A DNA stretch of 64,000 bases from Stenogyne calaminthoides (lineage: Eukaryota > Streptophyta > Magnoliopsida > Lamiales > Lamiaceae). The stretch is taken from contig JBBCBC010000022.1 in NCBI GenBank assembly GCA_037126765.1, positions 1,674,001 through 1,738,000 on the forward strand, given 5' to 3'. The translations under genes were made by a program, and so were the position numbers. The notes under the pieces were generated by a model, which did no database searches, had not been told where the DNA came from, and saw only the letters and a program-made list of their open reading frames with translations. Below, piece by piece: positions 21,013-33,297 of the stretch; within the stretch, counting starts at the first letter, position 1; the number at the start of each line of letters is the position of its first letter.

Positions 21013-22876
21013 CGAGAACTAAACACCCAACCAGCAAAATCTATCTTTAATTACTTTGTTTTCGTTGCTCCAAAGTCCAAATGCTTTTATTTATATTAAA
21101 ATTGTTGGGTGGGGGTGGGGGGAACCACATTTTAATGGAGGTAGCATTAGAAAGTGGATTGAGAATAATATCTACAGAGCATCAGCCCTTTTTGTGATTT
21201 GTAGGACCCTTATTAAAAGATATGGGTAATATAAATGAAGCTTTAACAAAATTTGACCTAATAACAACAAGATATGCCCCAATAAATTGGACTTTTCCAT
21301 TTTCTTGCAGTTGCTTCTGATAGCCAGCCTGGAATCTTTTATCTTTTGTCTATCCAATTTAAAATGAGGCATACTTTCGAAAGACAGTGTTACGATGAAA
21401 CGAAACATAATTTGAGCATTGACGCTTTAACATTTTAGAAAGGGTGAATGTTGATTTGTGCTAAGTTATATCCCGTCTCACACATGAGACCGTCTCATAG
21501 GAATTTTTATCTTCGAATATATGTCTGAAAATTAATTCATGTGACAAGTAGAATCGGACAGCTATTTCATCCCGTGAACTGCTTTTCATTCAATAGAATG
21601 TGATTCTTCAGCATTTTCCTCTAATGTTGAATTTGAAAACAATACTCTCTCGAATTTTTCCCCATTTGAAAATGAGTAAGTCTCCCATGAAATAGGTTCA
21701 TGTCATAAACTTGGATTACTTGACACATTAAACTCATTTTTAACACATTTTTCTAAACCACTAAACTTGACCCGTATTATATCCTGGGTAGGGTCAAATG
21801 TCATGAATTAAAAATCAAGTTCATAGCATGAACCAGATTCATAATCCAAAATCTATGTACATACCTACACTAAACACTTTTAAAATATATTTGAATTTGT
21901 ACAGTGTATTTAGTGCATACAAGACTTTGTCTATAATATAAGGCATGCGATATATGATTATTATTCATGTATTATTAACGTATTAAGTATGTATCATTGT
22001 TAAGATAAACAAATAACATTGTATACATGACCTGATTCGACCCATGAGTTTTTTCGACCGGAGGATTTTTAAGACATGCCTAAATTTTTTCTCTATGTAT
22101 ATATTTAGACTAGTGTGTGATACTAGTCTACATTGCACAAGACTTCAAGTCAATGTGTGTGTGGTTATATTATATATTAAGATGCATTGTTTTATACTTG
22201 TACTGACAAGTCTCTAGGATTATATCTCTATTTTGGTATTTTAATATGATGCACATTTGCGTGAGACGGTTTTACGTTGAAATGAAACATAATTTAAACA
22301 TTGACGCTTTAATATTTTGGAAGGGATGAATGTTGATTTATTGCTAAATTATACATCGTCTCATGCATGAGACCGTCTCATACTATTTTTTGTCTTTTAA
22401 TATAACATGATTGTGATTTTTACCAAAATAATATTAAGAGCTTTGGAGGAATTGATACAAAAAAAATCAATGAAAATATGAACGATGAGATAATTGTGGT
22501 GATTAATGAGAACAACAAAAATTAATTCACAATTAGGTTAAAAATAAGTAAATCATCGCTCCATTTCGATTAACTACATGTACTAATAATTTTTCTCCAA
22601 TATTCTACTATTCATCAATAAATAATTATTTTTTACACTTATTCAAGAAACACAAAAAAATATTACAATCATTTTCATCATAACTTACTATTCTATTCAA
22701 TTCAATCATTCTCTTTGAAAAATTTAAACGAAGCCCAGTCTTAATTGGTTTCGTCAGATTAGAGTCGTTAAATTCAGAAAGTTCAAATTTTTTTCCTTGC
22801 AATAAGGAGGGTAAAAATGCAACTTTTCTGGAGAATCCAATAGACCTGTAACTAAAATTTGATCGCAAGAAACAAG
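21013..22876. other. Intergenic DNA with a spaced direct repeat
   Basis: No gene is recognised. A direct repeat of about 120 bp is listed separately. A foldback-family end (TTTAGTGCATACAAGACT) occurs near 21908-21925. Confidence 0.5.
21383..22392. repeat. Two direct copies of a ~120-bp unit with a GTCTCA-ATGAGAC palindrome
   Basis: Copy 1 (21383-21507) and copy 2 (22264-22392) share 'gaaacataattt-a-cattgacgctttaa-attttgaaggg-tgaatgttgattt' and end in CGTCTCA(CA/TG)CATGAGACCGTCTCATA. The units are about 880 bp apart and roughly four-fifths identical by eye. They could be termini of one degraded element or two members of a family. Confidence 0.6.
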
Positions 22877-22881
22877 GTAAG

Positions 22882-23564
22882 TGTTGCGAGACCAGAGGGA
22901 AATTTGAAAAGTAAAGAGATGGGTACGAAAAGAGAGTTAAAAATCAGGGTTTCGCTTACAAGAGGGAAACCCGATTGAGAATCGAGGCTCGTGATCCACC
23001 TGAGCCAAAGAAGCTGAACGAAGAAACTGAGGCTCAGGATCCACCTGAGCCAATTTATTTGAACAAGCAAACTGAGGCTCAGGATCCACCTGAGCAATTT
23101 ATCTGAATGAGCAAACCGAGGCTCAGGATCCACCTGAGCCAAATTATCTGAGCGAGAATACTGAGGCTTAGATTCTATCTGAGCCAAATCTTCTGAACGG
23201 CTTATCTGAATGAATTAAGGTTTGGGCTTCACGTAATTGGGCCCAAACAGTTAGAATAATCTAGAATAGCAGATATATATTTTAGATTCTGTTTTTAATT
23301 ACCAAAAGAATATCCACTGTTGTGTGGACCCCAGAATGTTAGTTACAAATATGGCACTGGCCGATGAATGGGAATATCAGAAATTTGCAGTACTCTCTCT
23401 CTTCTAACTACCTCTCCCTATCTAATTCTCTCTCTCTCCCTAATTCTTCATATCTTCAAATCTTCATATCTTGTTCTTCAAGCAATTTACATTTCCTGCA
23501 ATATTATTCCATAAAATCCCAAAAAATATATTACGATCATCCAGAAAATATAAAAAACGTAACA
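22882..23564 (+). repeat. 5' LTR of the Gypsy element, with hairpin tandem repeats
   Basis: It contains five tandem units of about 46 bp (22981-23200). Most carry GGCTCAGGATCCACCTGAGCC-type sequence, a hairpin with 8-bp arms. The end is CGTAACA. Confidence 0.9.
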
Positions 23565-23591
23565 TTTGGTAATCAGAGCCAAGTTTTGATC

Positions 23592-26500
23592 ATGGCTGAG
23601 GGAACACGCTCCAAGGATCTGCAAGAATCACACAAAAAGCTGGAATTATTAATCCAAACGGAAGCCATGAAGCGGGAAGCAGTAGAAGGGAAGCTCACAG
23701 ACAATATGCATGGTTTAACAACCAAGATGGATGAGAAATTTGAGCTTTTGACTAACACTTTGGCAGCTATGCGATTAACCGCTTGAATATGGAAAAAGGC
23801 AAGGGTCACAATGAAGGGCCTTCTATTTTAGGGAGTCCTAACTTTGGATCTCGGTGGTGGAGGGCCTAACTTCTGAACTATTTGGTGGGGGGATCATCCT
23901 ATCGAGATCGGGAATCTCCAAGGAGGTTAACCGATGGTACTCAATTTCACAACCCAAGACCTAAGATTGAATTCCCAGGTTTGATGGCTCTAAACCTAGG
24001 TTATGGATAATTGAGATCCAATGGGTATTTTAAGCTTATGCCCAAAGATGACCGATCAACAAAAAATCACTTTGGCTACTATCCATTTTGAGGGTAAAGC
24101 AAACACTATGGGTTCGAAATTTTAATCAAAGAAATGTGGAATTAACTTGGGCACAATTTTTGGTTATTCTCTCAACAAGATTTGAAGAGATTAAAGACTC
24201 TACAAAGATTTACGAGTTTAACAAACTCAAACAATCTGTAGTTATGAAGATTATGTTGATAAGTATGAGGAGTCGAAAAGCTTGTATCTTTGGTAGTTAC
24301 CGGGGATGTATTCTCGAAACCTACTTTGTGGCAAGTTTCATTGGAGGACTTAATGAGGAGCTACAAGCTCTGATGCCATGTTTGAACCAACCACACTTCA
24401 ACATGCTATTAAATTGGGCAGAAGCAAGATCAAAGCATCTTCTTTGCACTAACTAAAAAAACTTAAGCCCTATTCCGGGTTTCTAATCCTAACCCTAACC
24501 TTAACCCTAACTCTAACTCTAATTTTATGCAAAGGGAAGAAGGGTGATGCTATCTGGGGCCCTTCCAAAGAAAGGAAACCACCTTTTAAAATCTTATCTC
24601 CTACAGAGATGGCAAATAGGAGAGAGAAGGACTATGTTACAATCTGGATGAACCTTTTGTGCATGGGCACAAATGCAAACAAAGGATTTCATACATGATT
24701 CGGTAGAAGAAGAGGAAGATACTCAAACCTTCTCTTCTTCTACCAATGAAGGGAGGAACAGTTTTGTTTATGGGCCGACATCATGGAAGAGGTCCAGATG
24801 ACACTAAATGTTCTAAGTGGTGAAGATGGAGTTACTACCATGAGGGTTTGTTTGGAGAGTTTGAACACCACAAACTCCACATTCTTATAAACTCAAAAGA
24901 CTCGAAGTTTTATACAAAAAAAGCTACTTGCTAAAAGGCTCAAATGCCCTCTGAGTGATGCTAAACCCATACTGGTGAAGGTTGCTAATGGGCAAAGGTT
25001 GGTCAGCTCACAACAAGTGAATCCTTTCACTTGTAACATGCAGGGACATCAGTTCACCTACCCACCGAGGCCGTTTGGAGAATGAGGGTTGTGATCCGAT
25101 CCTAGGAGGAGATTGGTTAAAATTTTGCACACCCATTGAGCTTGACTATGAAAAGATGACTTTCACAAATCAACTTGCTTGGGAAGAGGGTGAAACTACA
25201 AGCACTTACTTCATCACCGAATGTAAGTTGATTTACGATGTGGGATTATACCGGATGATCCACACAGAGGCCTTTATGGAAATTAATGAGATGTATTTAA
25301 TTACATCAAAGACCTCCTACCCACACCAAGATGATCCCGAGTTACATAAGCTACTACTAACTTACAAAGATATATTTGAGGAACCAAGAGAATTACCCCC
25401 TGGGGGGGGGTGGAACACCGTGATTATACTAAAACCGGGGAGCATCCCTAAACAAAGAAGATCCATATAGAACTTCTCACAAATATAAGGAGGAGATTGA
25501 GAAGATTGTAAAGGATTTGTTGACTACGAGAGTAATTCAACACAAGAAGAGCCCTTTTGCTTCACCTCGTGATTTTGGTGAAGAAAAAAAGATGGCACCC
25601 TGGAGGCTATGTGTGGATTACAAAACCTTAATGAACTCACAATCAAGCACAACTACCCTATTCCTATCATTGATGAGTTCTTGGATGAGCTAAAGGGTGC
25701 TAAGATATTTTCAAAGATAGATTTGAGGTCGTGGTACTTCCAAATCCTAATGAAGAAGGAGCATAGGCGTTTGTCGCCTTTCAGACCCACAATGGTCATT
25801 ATGAATTCCTAGTGATGCCATTTGGGTTGTGCAATGCACCGCTACATTTCAATCATTGATGAATCGGTGTTCGGGATCACTTGAGAAAATTTGTGTTGGT
25901 TTTTTTTGATGATATCCTCATTTACAAAGAATGAGGAAACACAACATTTAGTTCACTTGGAAGCGGTTTTTAACTTTTGAGGGCCAATAAGTTGTTTGCT
26001 AAGAGGAGCAAATGTAGTTTTGGCGGCACTAGTGTGGAGTATTTGGGCCACATAATTTCTAAAGATGGAGTTGCCAGCGATCCAGAAAGATTGAGTGTAT
26101 GGTTCAATGGCCAAAACCACAAACCATTAAACAACTCAGGGGTTTCTTGGGATTAACAGGGTATTACAGGAAATTTGTGAAGGGATATGGTTTCATTAGC
26201 AAACCACTCACTTCCTTACTCAAGAAGGACAATTTCAAATGGAACCTGGAGGCAGCACGGCTTTTCGAAGTTGAAGGAAGCCATGGTGAGTGTTCCAATC
26301 TTTAGCATTGCGGATTTCACAAAGAGATTTGTGGTGGAAACCGATGCTAGTGGGAAGGGAATTGGGGTGTTTTCATGCAAGAAGGTAAGCCCATTGATTA
26401 CATGAGTAAGTCTTTGTGTCCAAGAACCAAGCACTCTCGGTCTATGAGAGGGAGTTTTTGGCAAAGATTAATGGCCATTGAGAAGTGGAAACACTACTTG

Positions 26501-28192
26501 CAAGGGCGAAATTCACTATAAAGACCGACCAACAATCTTTGAAACACCTTCTCGACGATGGAGGTAACCCCACTACAACAAAGATGGATTACTAAGTTCT
26601 TTGGGCCTTGACTATGAGATTACGTATAAAAAGGGAGTGAGAAACAAAGTCAAAATGATGCATTATCCGGGAAGGAGAAACGATTGTTCGCTATTTCTAC
26701 AATGGTCCCAACTTGGTTGGATCAGTCCTCGCTAAGTTACAATCGATGATGGTTACATTAAGGACATCATCAAAGCCAAAGGTACTAATCCCAATACTTA
26801 TCCCTTAATTCGGTTAAGCTAATGGCATTCTCGAGATATAAGAAGAGGCTTTGTTGTGGGTAGCGATGAGTGGATTAAGAGAATTAATCCTTTCTCGAAA
26901 TGCACTTCACACCCTATGGAGGGCATTCAAATTCTGAGGAACTTATCGAGGGCTTAAAAGGATGTTTTTTTGGCCTAATATGAAAAATGATGTGTTATTG
27001 TGGGTCAAGAAGTGTGAAGTATGTGCGTAAATAAGTCAAGCTCGTGTTTATACCCTCGTCTCCTACAACCCTTACCCATACCGCACCGGGCATGGTCACA
27101 TATCTCTATGGATTTCATAGAGGGCTTCCTAATTCTTGGGGAAAGAATGTCATATGGGTAATAGTGGATGATTCACTAAATACTCACATTTCATAGCCCT
27201 ATCACATCCATATACCGCTACATCTTTAGCTAAGGTATTTTTGGATGTTATCTATAAGTTGCATGGGTTACCAGCTAGTATAGTGAGTGATAGGGACAAA
27301 ATATTTACTAGTTGTTTTTTAAAGGAACTATTTAAGTTGGTAGGAACTCATCTCAACCTAAAGCTCATCTTATCACCCCCAATCATGGACCAATCGAAAG
27401 GGTGAATCAATGTTTGGAACAAGATTGAGGTCTTAGTAAGTGACAACCCTAAGCAGTGGTTGAAGTGGCTACCCATGGCGGAATACTGGTACAACACAAA
27501 TTATCATTCAAGCCTGAAAATGACACCCTTTGAGGCTCTCTACGGATATCCTTCTACAGGAATCACTTATGGGCCATATCTGGATTCAACAAATGAGGAG
27601 GTCACAGATCTGCTTGCTCACAGACAACACATCATACAGCAAGTCAAGGCTAATTTAGTCAAAGCACAGAATCGCATGAAGGTACAAGCAGACAAGCATA
27701 GGCAAGAGAGGGTTTTCGAGGTAGGTGACCAAGTTTTTCTCAAACTTCAACCCTTTCGGCAGAATTCCATTCAATACCGAAAGAATTTGAAGTTATCATC
27801 AAAATACTTCGGTCCCTATACAATCCTGCAAAGGGTAGGAAGTGTGGCTTACAAATTAGATCTACCAATTGGGTCAAAGATTCACCCCGTCTTCCATGTT
27901 TCGTTACTCAAGAAACACATAGGGGTTAAGTATGTACCTTCACAGAGTCTTCCAGATGTTGATAGCAATGGCCTTTTCGCGATCCAACCTTACTATGTCA
28001 TAGAGCGACTTCGACACCTGGAAAGCGGAAAGAAGAAAGATCAGGTTCGTGTTTATTGGGTTACCGAAGATTGGAAAATCGATTCATGGGAAGATACCGC
28101 ATTTGTTCTGCGAAATTTTCCTACATTCCATCCTTGGGGACAAGGATCTTTTCGTTGGAGGGGTGTATTGTTGCGAGACCGGAGGGAAATTT
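23592..28192 (+). pseudogene. Broken gag-pol of the Gypsy element
   Basis: Pieces in order: gag start MAEGTRSKDLQESHKKLELL (23592-23786); gag core (24088-24456); protease end DPILGGDWLKFC (about 25096); RT start with RRSI/SHKYKEEIEK (25440-25510); RT core CVDY..LNELTIKHNYPIP and FSKIDLRSWYFQI (25609-25812); FFDDILIYK, the RT active-site block (about 25900); RNase H with VVETDASGKGIGVF (26330-26370); integrase core remnants with LSDRDK-like VSDRDKIFTS (about 27280); integrase C-terminus with a GPF/Y-like SSKYFGPYTILQRVGSVAYKLDL, and a chromodomain-like end VYWVTEDWKIDSWED (27460-28194). At least eight frame changes separate them. A CCCTAA-like tract sits in the gag region (24487-24520). Confidence 0.88.
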
Positions 28193-28857
28193 GAAAAGTA
28201 AAGAGATGGGTACGAAAAAGAGAGTTAAAATCGGGGGTTTCGTTAACAAGAGGTAAAACCCGATTGAGAATCGAGGCTCGGGATCCACCGAGCCAAAGAA
28301 GTTCTAACGAAGAAAATCGAGGCTCGTGATCCACCGAGCCAATTTATCTGAACAAACAACCGAGGCTCGTGATCCACCTGAGCCAATTTATCTGAATGAG
28401 CAAACTGAGGCTTAGGATCCACCTGAGCCAAATTATCTGGAAAGAGAATCATCGAGGCTCGATTCTATCTCGAGCCAAATCTTCCGAACGGCTTATCTGA
28501 ATGAATTAAGGTTTGGGCTTCACGTAATTGGGCCCAAACACTTAGAATAATCTAGAATAGCAGATATATATTTTAGATTCTGTTTTTAATTACCAAAAGA
28601 ATATCCACTGTTGTGTGGACCCCGTGAAATGTTAGTTACAAATATGGAATCGACCGATGAATGGGAATATCGAAAATTTGCGAAGACTCTCTCTTTCTAA
28701 CTACCTCTCCCTATCTAATTCTCTCTCTCTCCCTAATTCTTCATATCTTCAAATCTTCATATCTTGTTCTTCAAGCAATTTACATTTCCTGCAATATTAT
28801 TCCATAAAATCCCAAAAAATATATTACGATCATCCAGAAAATATAAAAAACGTAACA
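28169..28857 (+). repeat. 3' LTR of the Gypsy element
   Basis: It matches the 5' LTR throughout. Most differences fall where the 5' LTR has CAG or CTG, for example CCACCTGAGCC against CCACCGAGCC. See findings. Confidence 0.9.
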
Positions 28858-28865
28858 GTAAGCAA

Positions 28866-29593
28866 TGTTGGTTCCTCCTAGATGAAGTCTTACAGTTTTT
28901 TTACCAACTCTTTTAAGAAGAGTTGATCATAATTCATAAATGAACAGATTCTGTTATTCTGATTAGTTAGATCGACCGCCATCTGTTCGACGAAAGTTCA
29001 GAACTGGCTTCTTTTTCTTTTTAATTTTCTTTTTCTCTTCCTTCCTCCTTTTGATTTGATGAAGATGGAATGGAACAGATTTATGGATAATTCTCTTCGT
29101 AATATCTGATTTACGAAGAGAAATTGAATCATTAGGGATGTGGGGTTGGGGGTGTGGATTTTTGATTGATCAATTTGAGTTTATACCTTGATTAACTTAT
29201 TATGTTGAAAACAACATTGATTAATTAATGCAACTGAGCTTACAAACTGAATACAATCAGATGATTATGGATTCTTGATTGATTCTTGATTCTTGTTTGT
29301 GGGGTGTTCGGTTATGGAGCTTGATCGACTGTTTCACGTCCCAGCTTCTCGGAATGGGCCTTTTTGGGGCTTTTTTTGCAGTGTTCGACTAGAATGGGCC
29401 TTTAGGGTTTTGGCCCAGTTTTGCTTATACCTATCTGATTCATTGTATTTGTTATAACCGAAAATATTAGTAAATCTCCTGGCTTGATAGTGCCCCCAGA
29501 TGTAGTCATTCCTGACGAACTGAGTAACCAAATTCTATGTTATTTAATTTCGTTTCTATCAATTTCGTTATAATTGCAGTTTAAATCCTAACA
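28866..29593 (+). mobile_element. Probable copia LTR remnant (boundaries uncertain)
   Basis: The stretch 29465-29593 reads like the R/U5 part of a plant Ty1/copia LTR: a 'cctggcttgatagtgcccccagatgtagtc...gaactgagtaa' block, then a T-rich tract and ...TTTGCAG-type sequence ending TTAAATCCTAACA. A TGTTGG start is available at 28866. The flanks (AGCAA, TGGGG) do not match, and no PBS follows, so the start is tentative. Confidence 0.45.
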
Positions 29594-29722
29594 TGGGGTG
29601 GGGATATGGATTCTTGGTTGATCAATTTGAGTTTATACCTTTGATTAACTTGCCCTGTTGAAAACAACATTGATGAATAAAATAACAACTAAGCATACAA
29701 ACTGAATACAATCAGACAAATT
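29140..29722. repeat. Direct duplication of ~125 bp flanking the LTR-like U5 block
   Basis: Copy A 29140-29270 and copy B 29594-29722 share 'gattgatcaatttgagttta', 'gttgaaaacaacattgat' and 'acaaactgaatacaatcaga'. They lie in the 3' flank of the receptor kinase gene. Confidence 0.65.
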
Positions 29723-29737
29723 ATGCTGACATTGGTG

Positions 29738-32700
29738 TTAATCATAACTGTAGGATGAAGATGATATTCCAAGTGATGATGCAAACGTTGTTGTGGTATC
29801 TCCGTTTAGATACCTTTTCAGGCGATCCAAATCATCGGCGCAATCCAGCATAGTTGGGCGCATAGAAGGCATCTCCAGCGTGCAAAGTAACCCGAGCTCA
29901 ATAAGCTCGCCAATGGCTACTTCCCACATTCTCTTCACCTCATTGGATTGCTCCCTTAATGCTCTCAACAATGTTCTGTCTACCATGTTTTCTGCTTGCC
30001 CTCTGAAATGATTCTTCACGTATTTGTGCAGGCTTAGCCCTTCGCCAAACATGTTGTCTGTCGGTCTCTTTCTTGTCACCATTTCCAGAACCAGAATCCC
30101 GAAGCTGTAGACGTCTCCCTTTGTCGATGAGTTCGACCCAAATCCGTACTCTTGAAAGGTAGAAAGAATTTAAAACTCATATTTATGGTTACACTGAAGT
30201 AAATGACTATTGATATGTGTTTGGTTCAAATTCTTCAATAGGGATGATAATGAAAACTATGGAATAGTGAGTTACAAAAACTATGGTTGCATTGTTAGTT
30301 TATTGCTCTGACTTTGAAATAAGTTTGAACCGGAAATTGGTTGTTGATTGAGGAATAGTGGAATGATTGGGGAGAAATGATTATAGGGGGGGAATGAAGT
30401 TAATCAAAATGAGATAATCATCCTATATTCATTTCTATTATCATTTCCAATGGAGTAAGTCTCTTGTACACCAGTTGTGCGGTGCAACTGTACACAACTA
30501 ATACTTTTCAATGAAAACAACTGATACTGCTCATTGAAAACAGGTAATACTGGTCAACTAATACTATTCAGTGAAAATAACTAATACCGTTTAAAAGCTT
30601 TGCTTTCCAGTGAAGAATTATGAACCAAGCCCCTAAGTTCATATTTAAGCTATTCAACTTTTAATCATGCTTTTGATTTGGTAGCTCTGTTTAGTTTTAA
30701 GTATAATTGCAAAAACAAGGAACCAAATGAGACCCATATATATGCATACCTGGTGCAATGTACCCAATCGATCCACTCAGCATATTCGCGGTGGAACTGC
30801 CCATATTTTCGATCACTCCACCACCACTTCCTTCTCCAATAGCAACTAACCTCGCTATCCCAAAATCAGAAACCAAAGCTGTCATGTCATCGTTAAGAAG
30901 AACGTTGCTGGGCTTCAGATCACAATGTATGACTTTAATTGGAGAATGATGATGCAGGTAAGCCATTCCTTCAGCTATATTGCTGCAAATGTTGACCCTC
31001 TGCAGCAGGTTCAAATCTGAGGAACCTGTTCTTAACCCATCCACCACGTGCGGATATAACCGGCTCTCTAAGCTCCCATTCGCCATGTAAGGAAGGACGA
31101 GTGCCTTAAACTCGGGTAAACTGCAAGCTGTAATGATTCTTATTAGATTCCTGTGACGGATTCTTTTCAACACTTGGCATTCTCTGTTGAAACTCTTGGT
31201 TGAATTGCCTGTTTGGAGATGCAGAACTTTGACTGCTATTTGTGTGCCATCTGGCAGAGTCCCTCTGTAGACATGGCCGAAGCTTCCGGTTCCGACGAGC
31301 CTTCGCTCGTTGAAACCTCCCGTGGCTTCTAAGAGCTCTTTATAGGTAATTCTTGGGAAATTTTGAGTCAAATGTGGTGGTTGTTTCCTTGCTTTAACAG
31401 ATTGAGTTGAAGAAGAAAGGACGGTCCGTAAACTCTGATATCCCAATACGCAACAGATTGTTGTGAAGAATCCGGATACGAATATGATAATGCAGAAGAT
31501 AATCAAGAAAATCCGTGAGTGAAAAAGCTGGCGCTTTCTCCTGCAGGACGGAATACCTGAAATGCCCCCACAGAGACGTTGGTTGCCTAAGAAAGATGAG
31601 CTCGTAGCAATGTCGAAGATCCCCCCACTCGGAATGGCTCCAGAGAAATCGTTGAACGAAAGATTGAGGAACTTGAGGGTGCTGATTTTGTTCATGCTTG
31701 GAGGGATCATTCCCGATATCTTGTTCATCGAAACATCAAAAGTCACGAGGCTTTTGAGATCGCCTAAAGAGTCGAGAAGATGCCCTCCGAGAGAGTTATT
31801 TGATAAATTCAGCACCTTCAGCTCGTAGCAGCTCGATATCTGATAAAAGAGGCTGCCGTTGAAGTTATTCGACGACAAATCAATCTCTTCGACAGACGAA
31901 AGTTTGCTCAGTTCGATAGGCAGTAGCCCTTCGAACTGGTTATGCGATAGGTTGATAAACCTTCGCATCTCGTGCAGGCCCGAAATCTCCGGTGGGACCC
32001 GGCCCGTCAATCTGTTGTAGGAAAGATCCAGTGTTTGCAGTGAGGTACAACTCCCTAAGCTTGGAGGGATTACACCAGAAAGAAGATTGTTGTTGAGGAA
32101 TAAAAAGTTTAAGTTTTTTAACTTCCCTACTTCCTCAGGTATGCGACCGGACAAATTGTTGTGCGAGAGATCCACCAACCCGAGCGACGACCATAGCTGT
32201 CCTATTGAAGCTGGAATTCCTGTAAAGAAGTTGAAAGAGAGAGACAGCTGTTGTAAGTATTTTAAGTGAGCAATTTCAGCAGAGATTGTGCCTGTGAGAA
32301 GATTTGATGTCAAATTGAGGAGTGATAGGCTGGATAGATATCCTATCTCAGGAGGGATTTCTCCGAATATCTGATTATCCTGCAGCTGCATCTCTACCAA
32401 ATCTCGACTGAGTCCTCCGAGTGAACTCGGTAAACTCCCACCGAGTCCATTGCCGGTTAATTGGAGCTCCACCAGCTTGGTGCAATTTTTAAGAGCAGTG
32501 AAAAAGGGATCAAGATTGGAGTTATTATCATGACTCATCATATGGTTGTCTGATAAATGAAGAAATATCATCTCAGGAAAGTTCGACAGCATCTTCGAAG
32601 GCAGTTCACCTGATAAGCTGTTGTTTTCCACGTCCAAGCTGCGTAGCCCCGTCGCGTTCCTTAAGGAAACAGGGATTTCTCCGTAGAATTGGTTGTTGTA

Positions 32701-33297
32701 CAGATTCAAATTCCAAAGATTCGGGCATTGCCCGATTTCTGGAGGGATATTTCCTGTCAGTTGGTTAGCTGAAAAATCGACATTTTTCAGTTTCGTGCAG
32801 TTTGAAAAGAAAGAAGGCGGAATCTCTCCGTCTAAGAAGTTGTCATTCAGAAAAATCAACCTTAGGCGCGATACTAAGGATAACGACCCTGGAATTTGGC
32901 CGTGCAAATTGTTGGCACTGAGTTTGATCTCTATAAGATTGTAAAGGGAGGAAAATTCAGGTGGAATGATGCCGAAGAAATGGTTGTTGACAAGGTACAA
33001 GTACCGAAGCTGTGTGAGATTGGAAAGAACGGGGGAAAGCAATCCTGTAAGGGCGGAATCGTTGAGGTTGATACGTACAACTCGGTGATGCAGCTTCCCA
33101 CATTTCACGCGTGTGAAGTTGCAGACATCGGTTCGCTCGTTCCAATTTGAGAGCCTTGAATGGGGGTCGGACGATACGCCTTCCTTGAATGCCAAAAGTG
33201 CAGCTTTATCCGTACGGATAGAGTGATGGAGCCCGAATATTGGGACGAACGAAAGAACCAGGAAGATGATACTACATAATACTATCTTGAAGAACAT
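29738..33297 (-). CDS. LRR receptor-like serine/threonine kinase, At2g24130-like (two exons)
   Basis: Plasma-membrane receptor kinase of 986 aa. Exon 1 is 33297-30750 and exon 2 is 30150-29738, with a 599-bp phase-1 intron (GTATGC...TTTCAAG) that falls inside the activation segment and splits the E of IAPE. Order: signal peptide (1-22), LRR N-terminal cap with CNFTRVKC, about 20 leucine-rich repeats to residue 570, a single membrane helix (about 596-620) and the kinase. The glycine loop GTGSFGHVY is at 669-677, lysine of IAVKV at 690, catalytic HCDLKPSN at 791-798 and DFG at 811-813. Cysteine before the catalytic D makes it a non-RD kinase, the type frequent among pattern-recognition receptors such as FLS2 and EFR. 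Closest recognised type is Arabidopsis At2g24130; the ligand is unknown. All key residues are intact, so it is probably functional. Confidence 0.93.
30151..30749 (-). other. Intron of the receptor kinase gene
   Basis: 599 bp, GT-AG. Near 30455-30600 it contains a foldback-family-like segment (CTCTTGTACACCAGTTGTGC and later 'caactgtacacaact') with repeated 'aactaatac' phrases. Confidence 0.85.

Larger units (their letters stand above)
22882..28857 (+). mobile_element. Full-length Ty3/Gypsy (chromovirus-like) retrotransposon, TSD GTAAG
   Basis: LTRs are 22882-23564 and 28169-28857 (683 and 689 bp), both TGTTGCGAG...CGTAACA. A perfect 5-bp duplication GTAAG lies at 22877-22881 and 28858-28862. 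A primer-binding site complementary to initiator Met-tRNA (like TGGTATCAGAGCC) is at 23567-23580, and a purine-rich tract (TTGGAGGGGTGTA) precedes the 3' LTR. Gag-pol order and the C-terminal chromodomain-like block place it in the plant chromoviruses. The interior is heavily broken by frame changes. Confidence 0.93.

Noticed and set aside
27460..28194. 244-codon integrase/chromodomain frame as a functional gene
   Set aside because: It is the 3' end of the broken Gypsy pol and runs into the 3' LTR.
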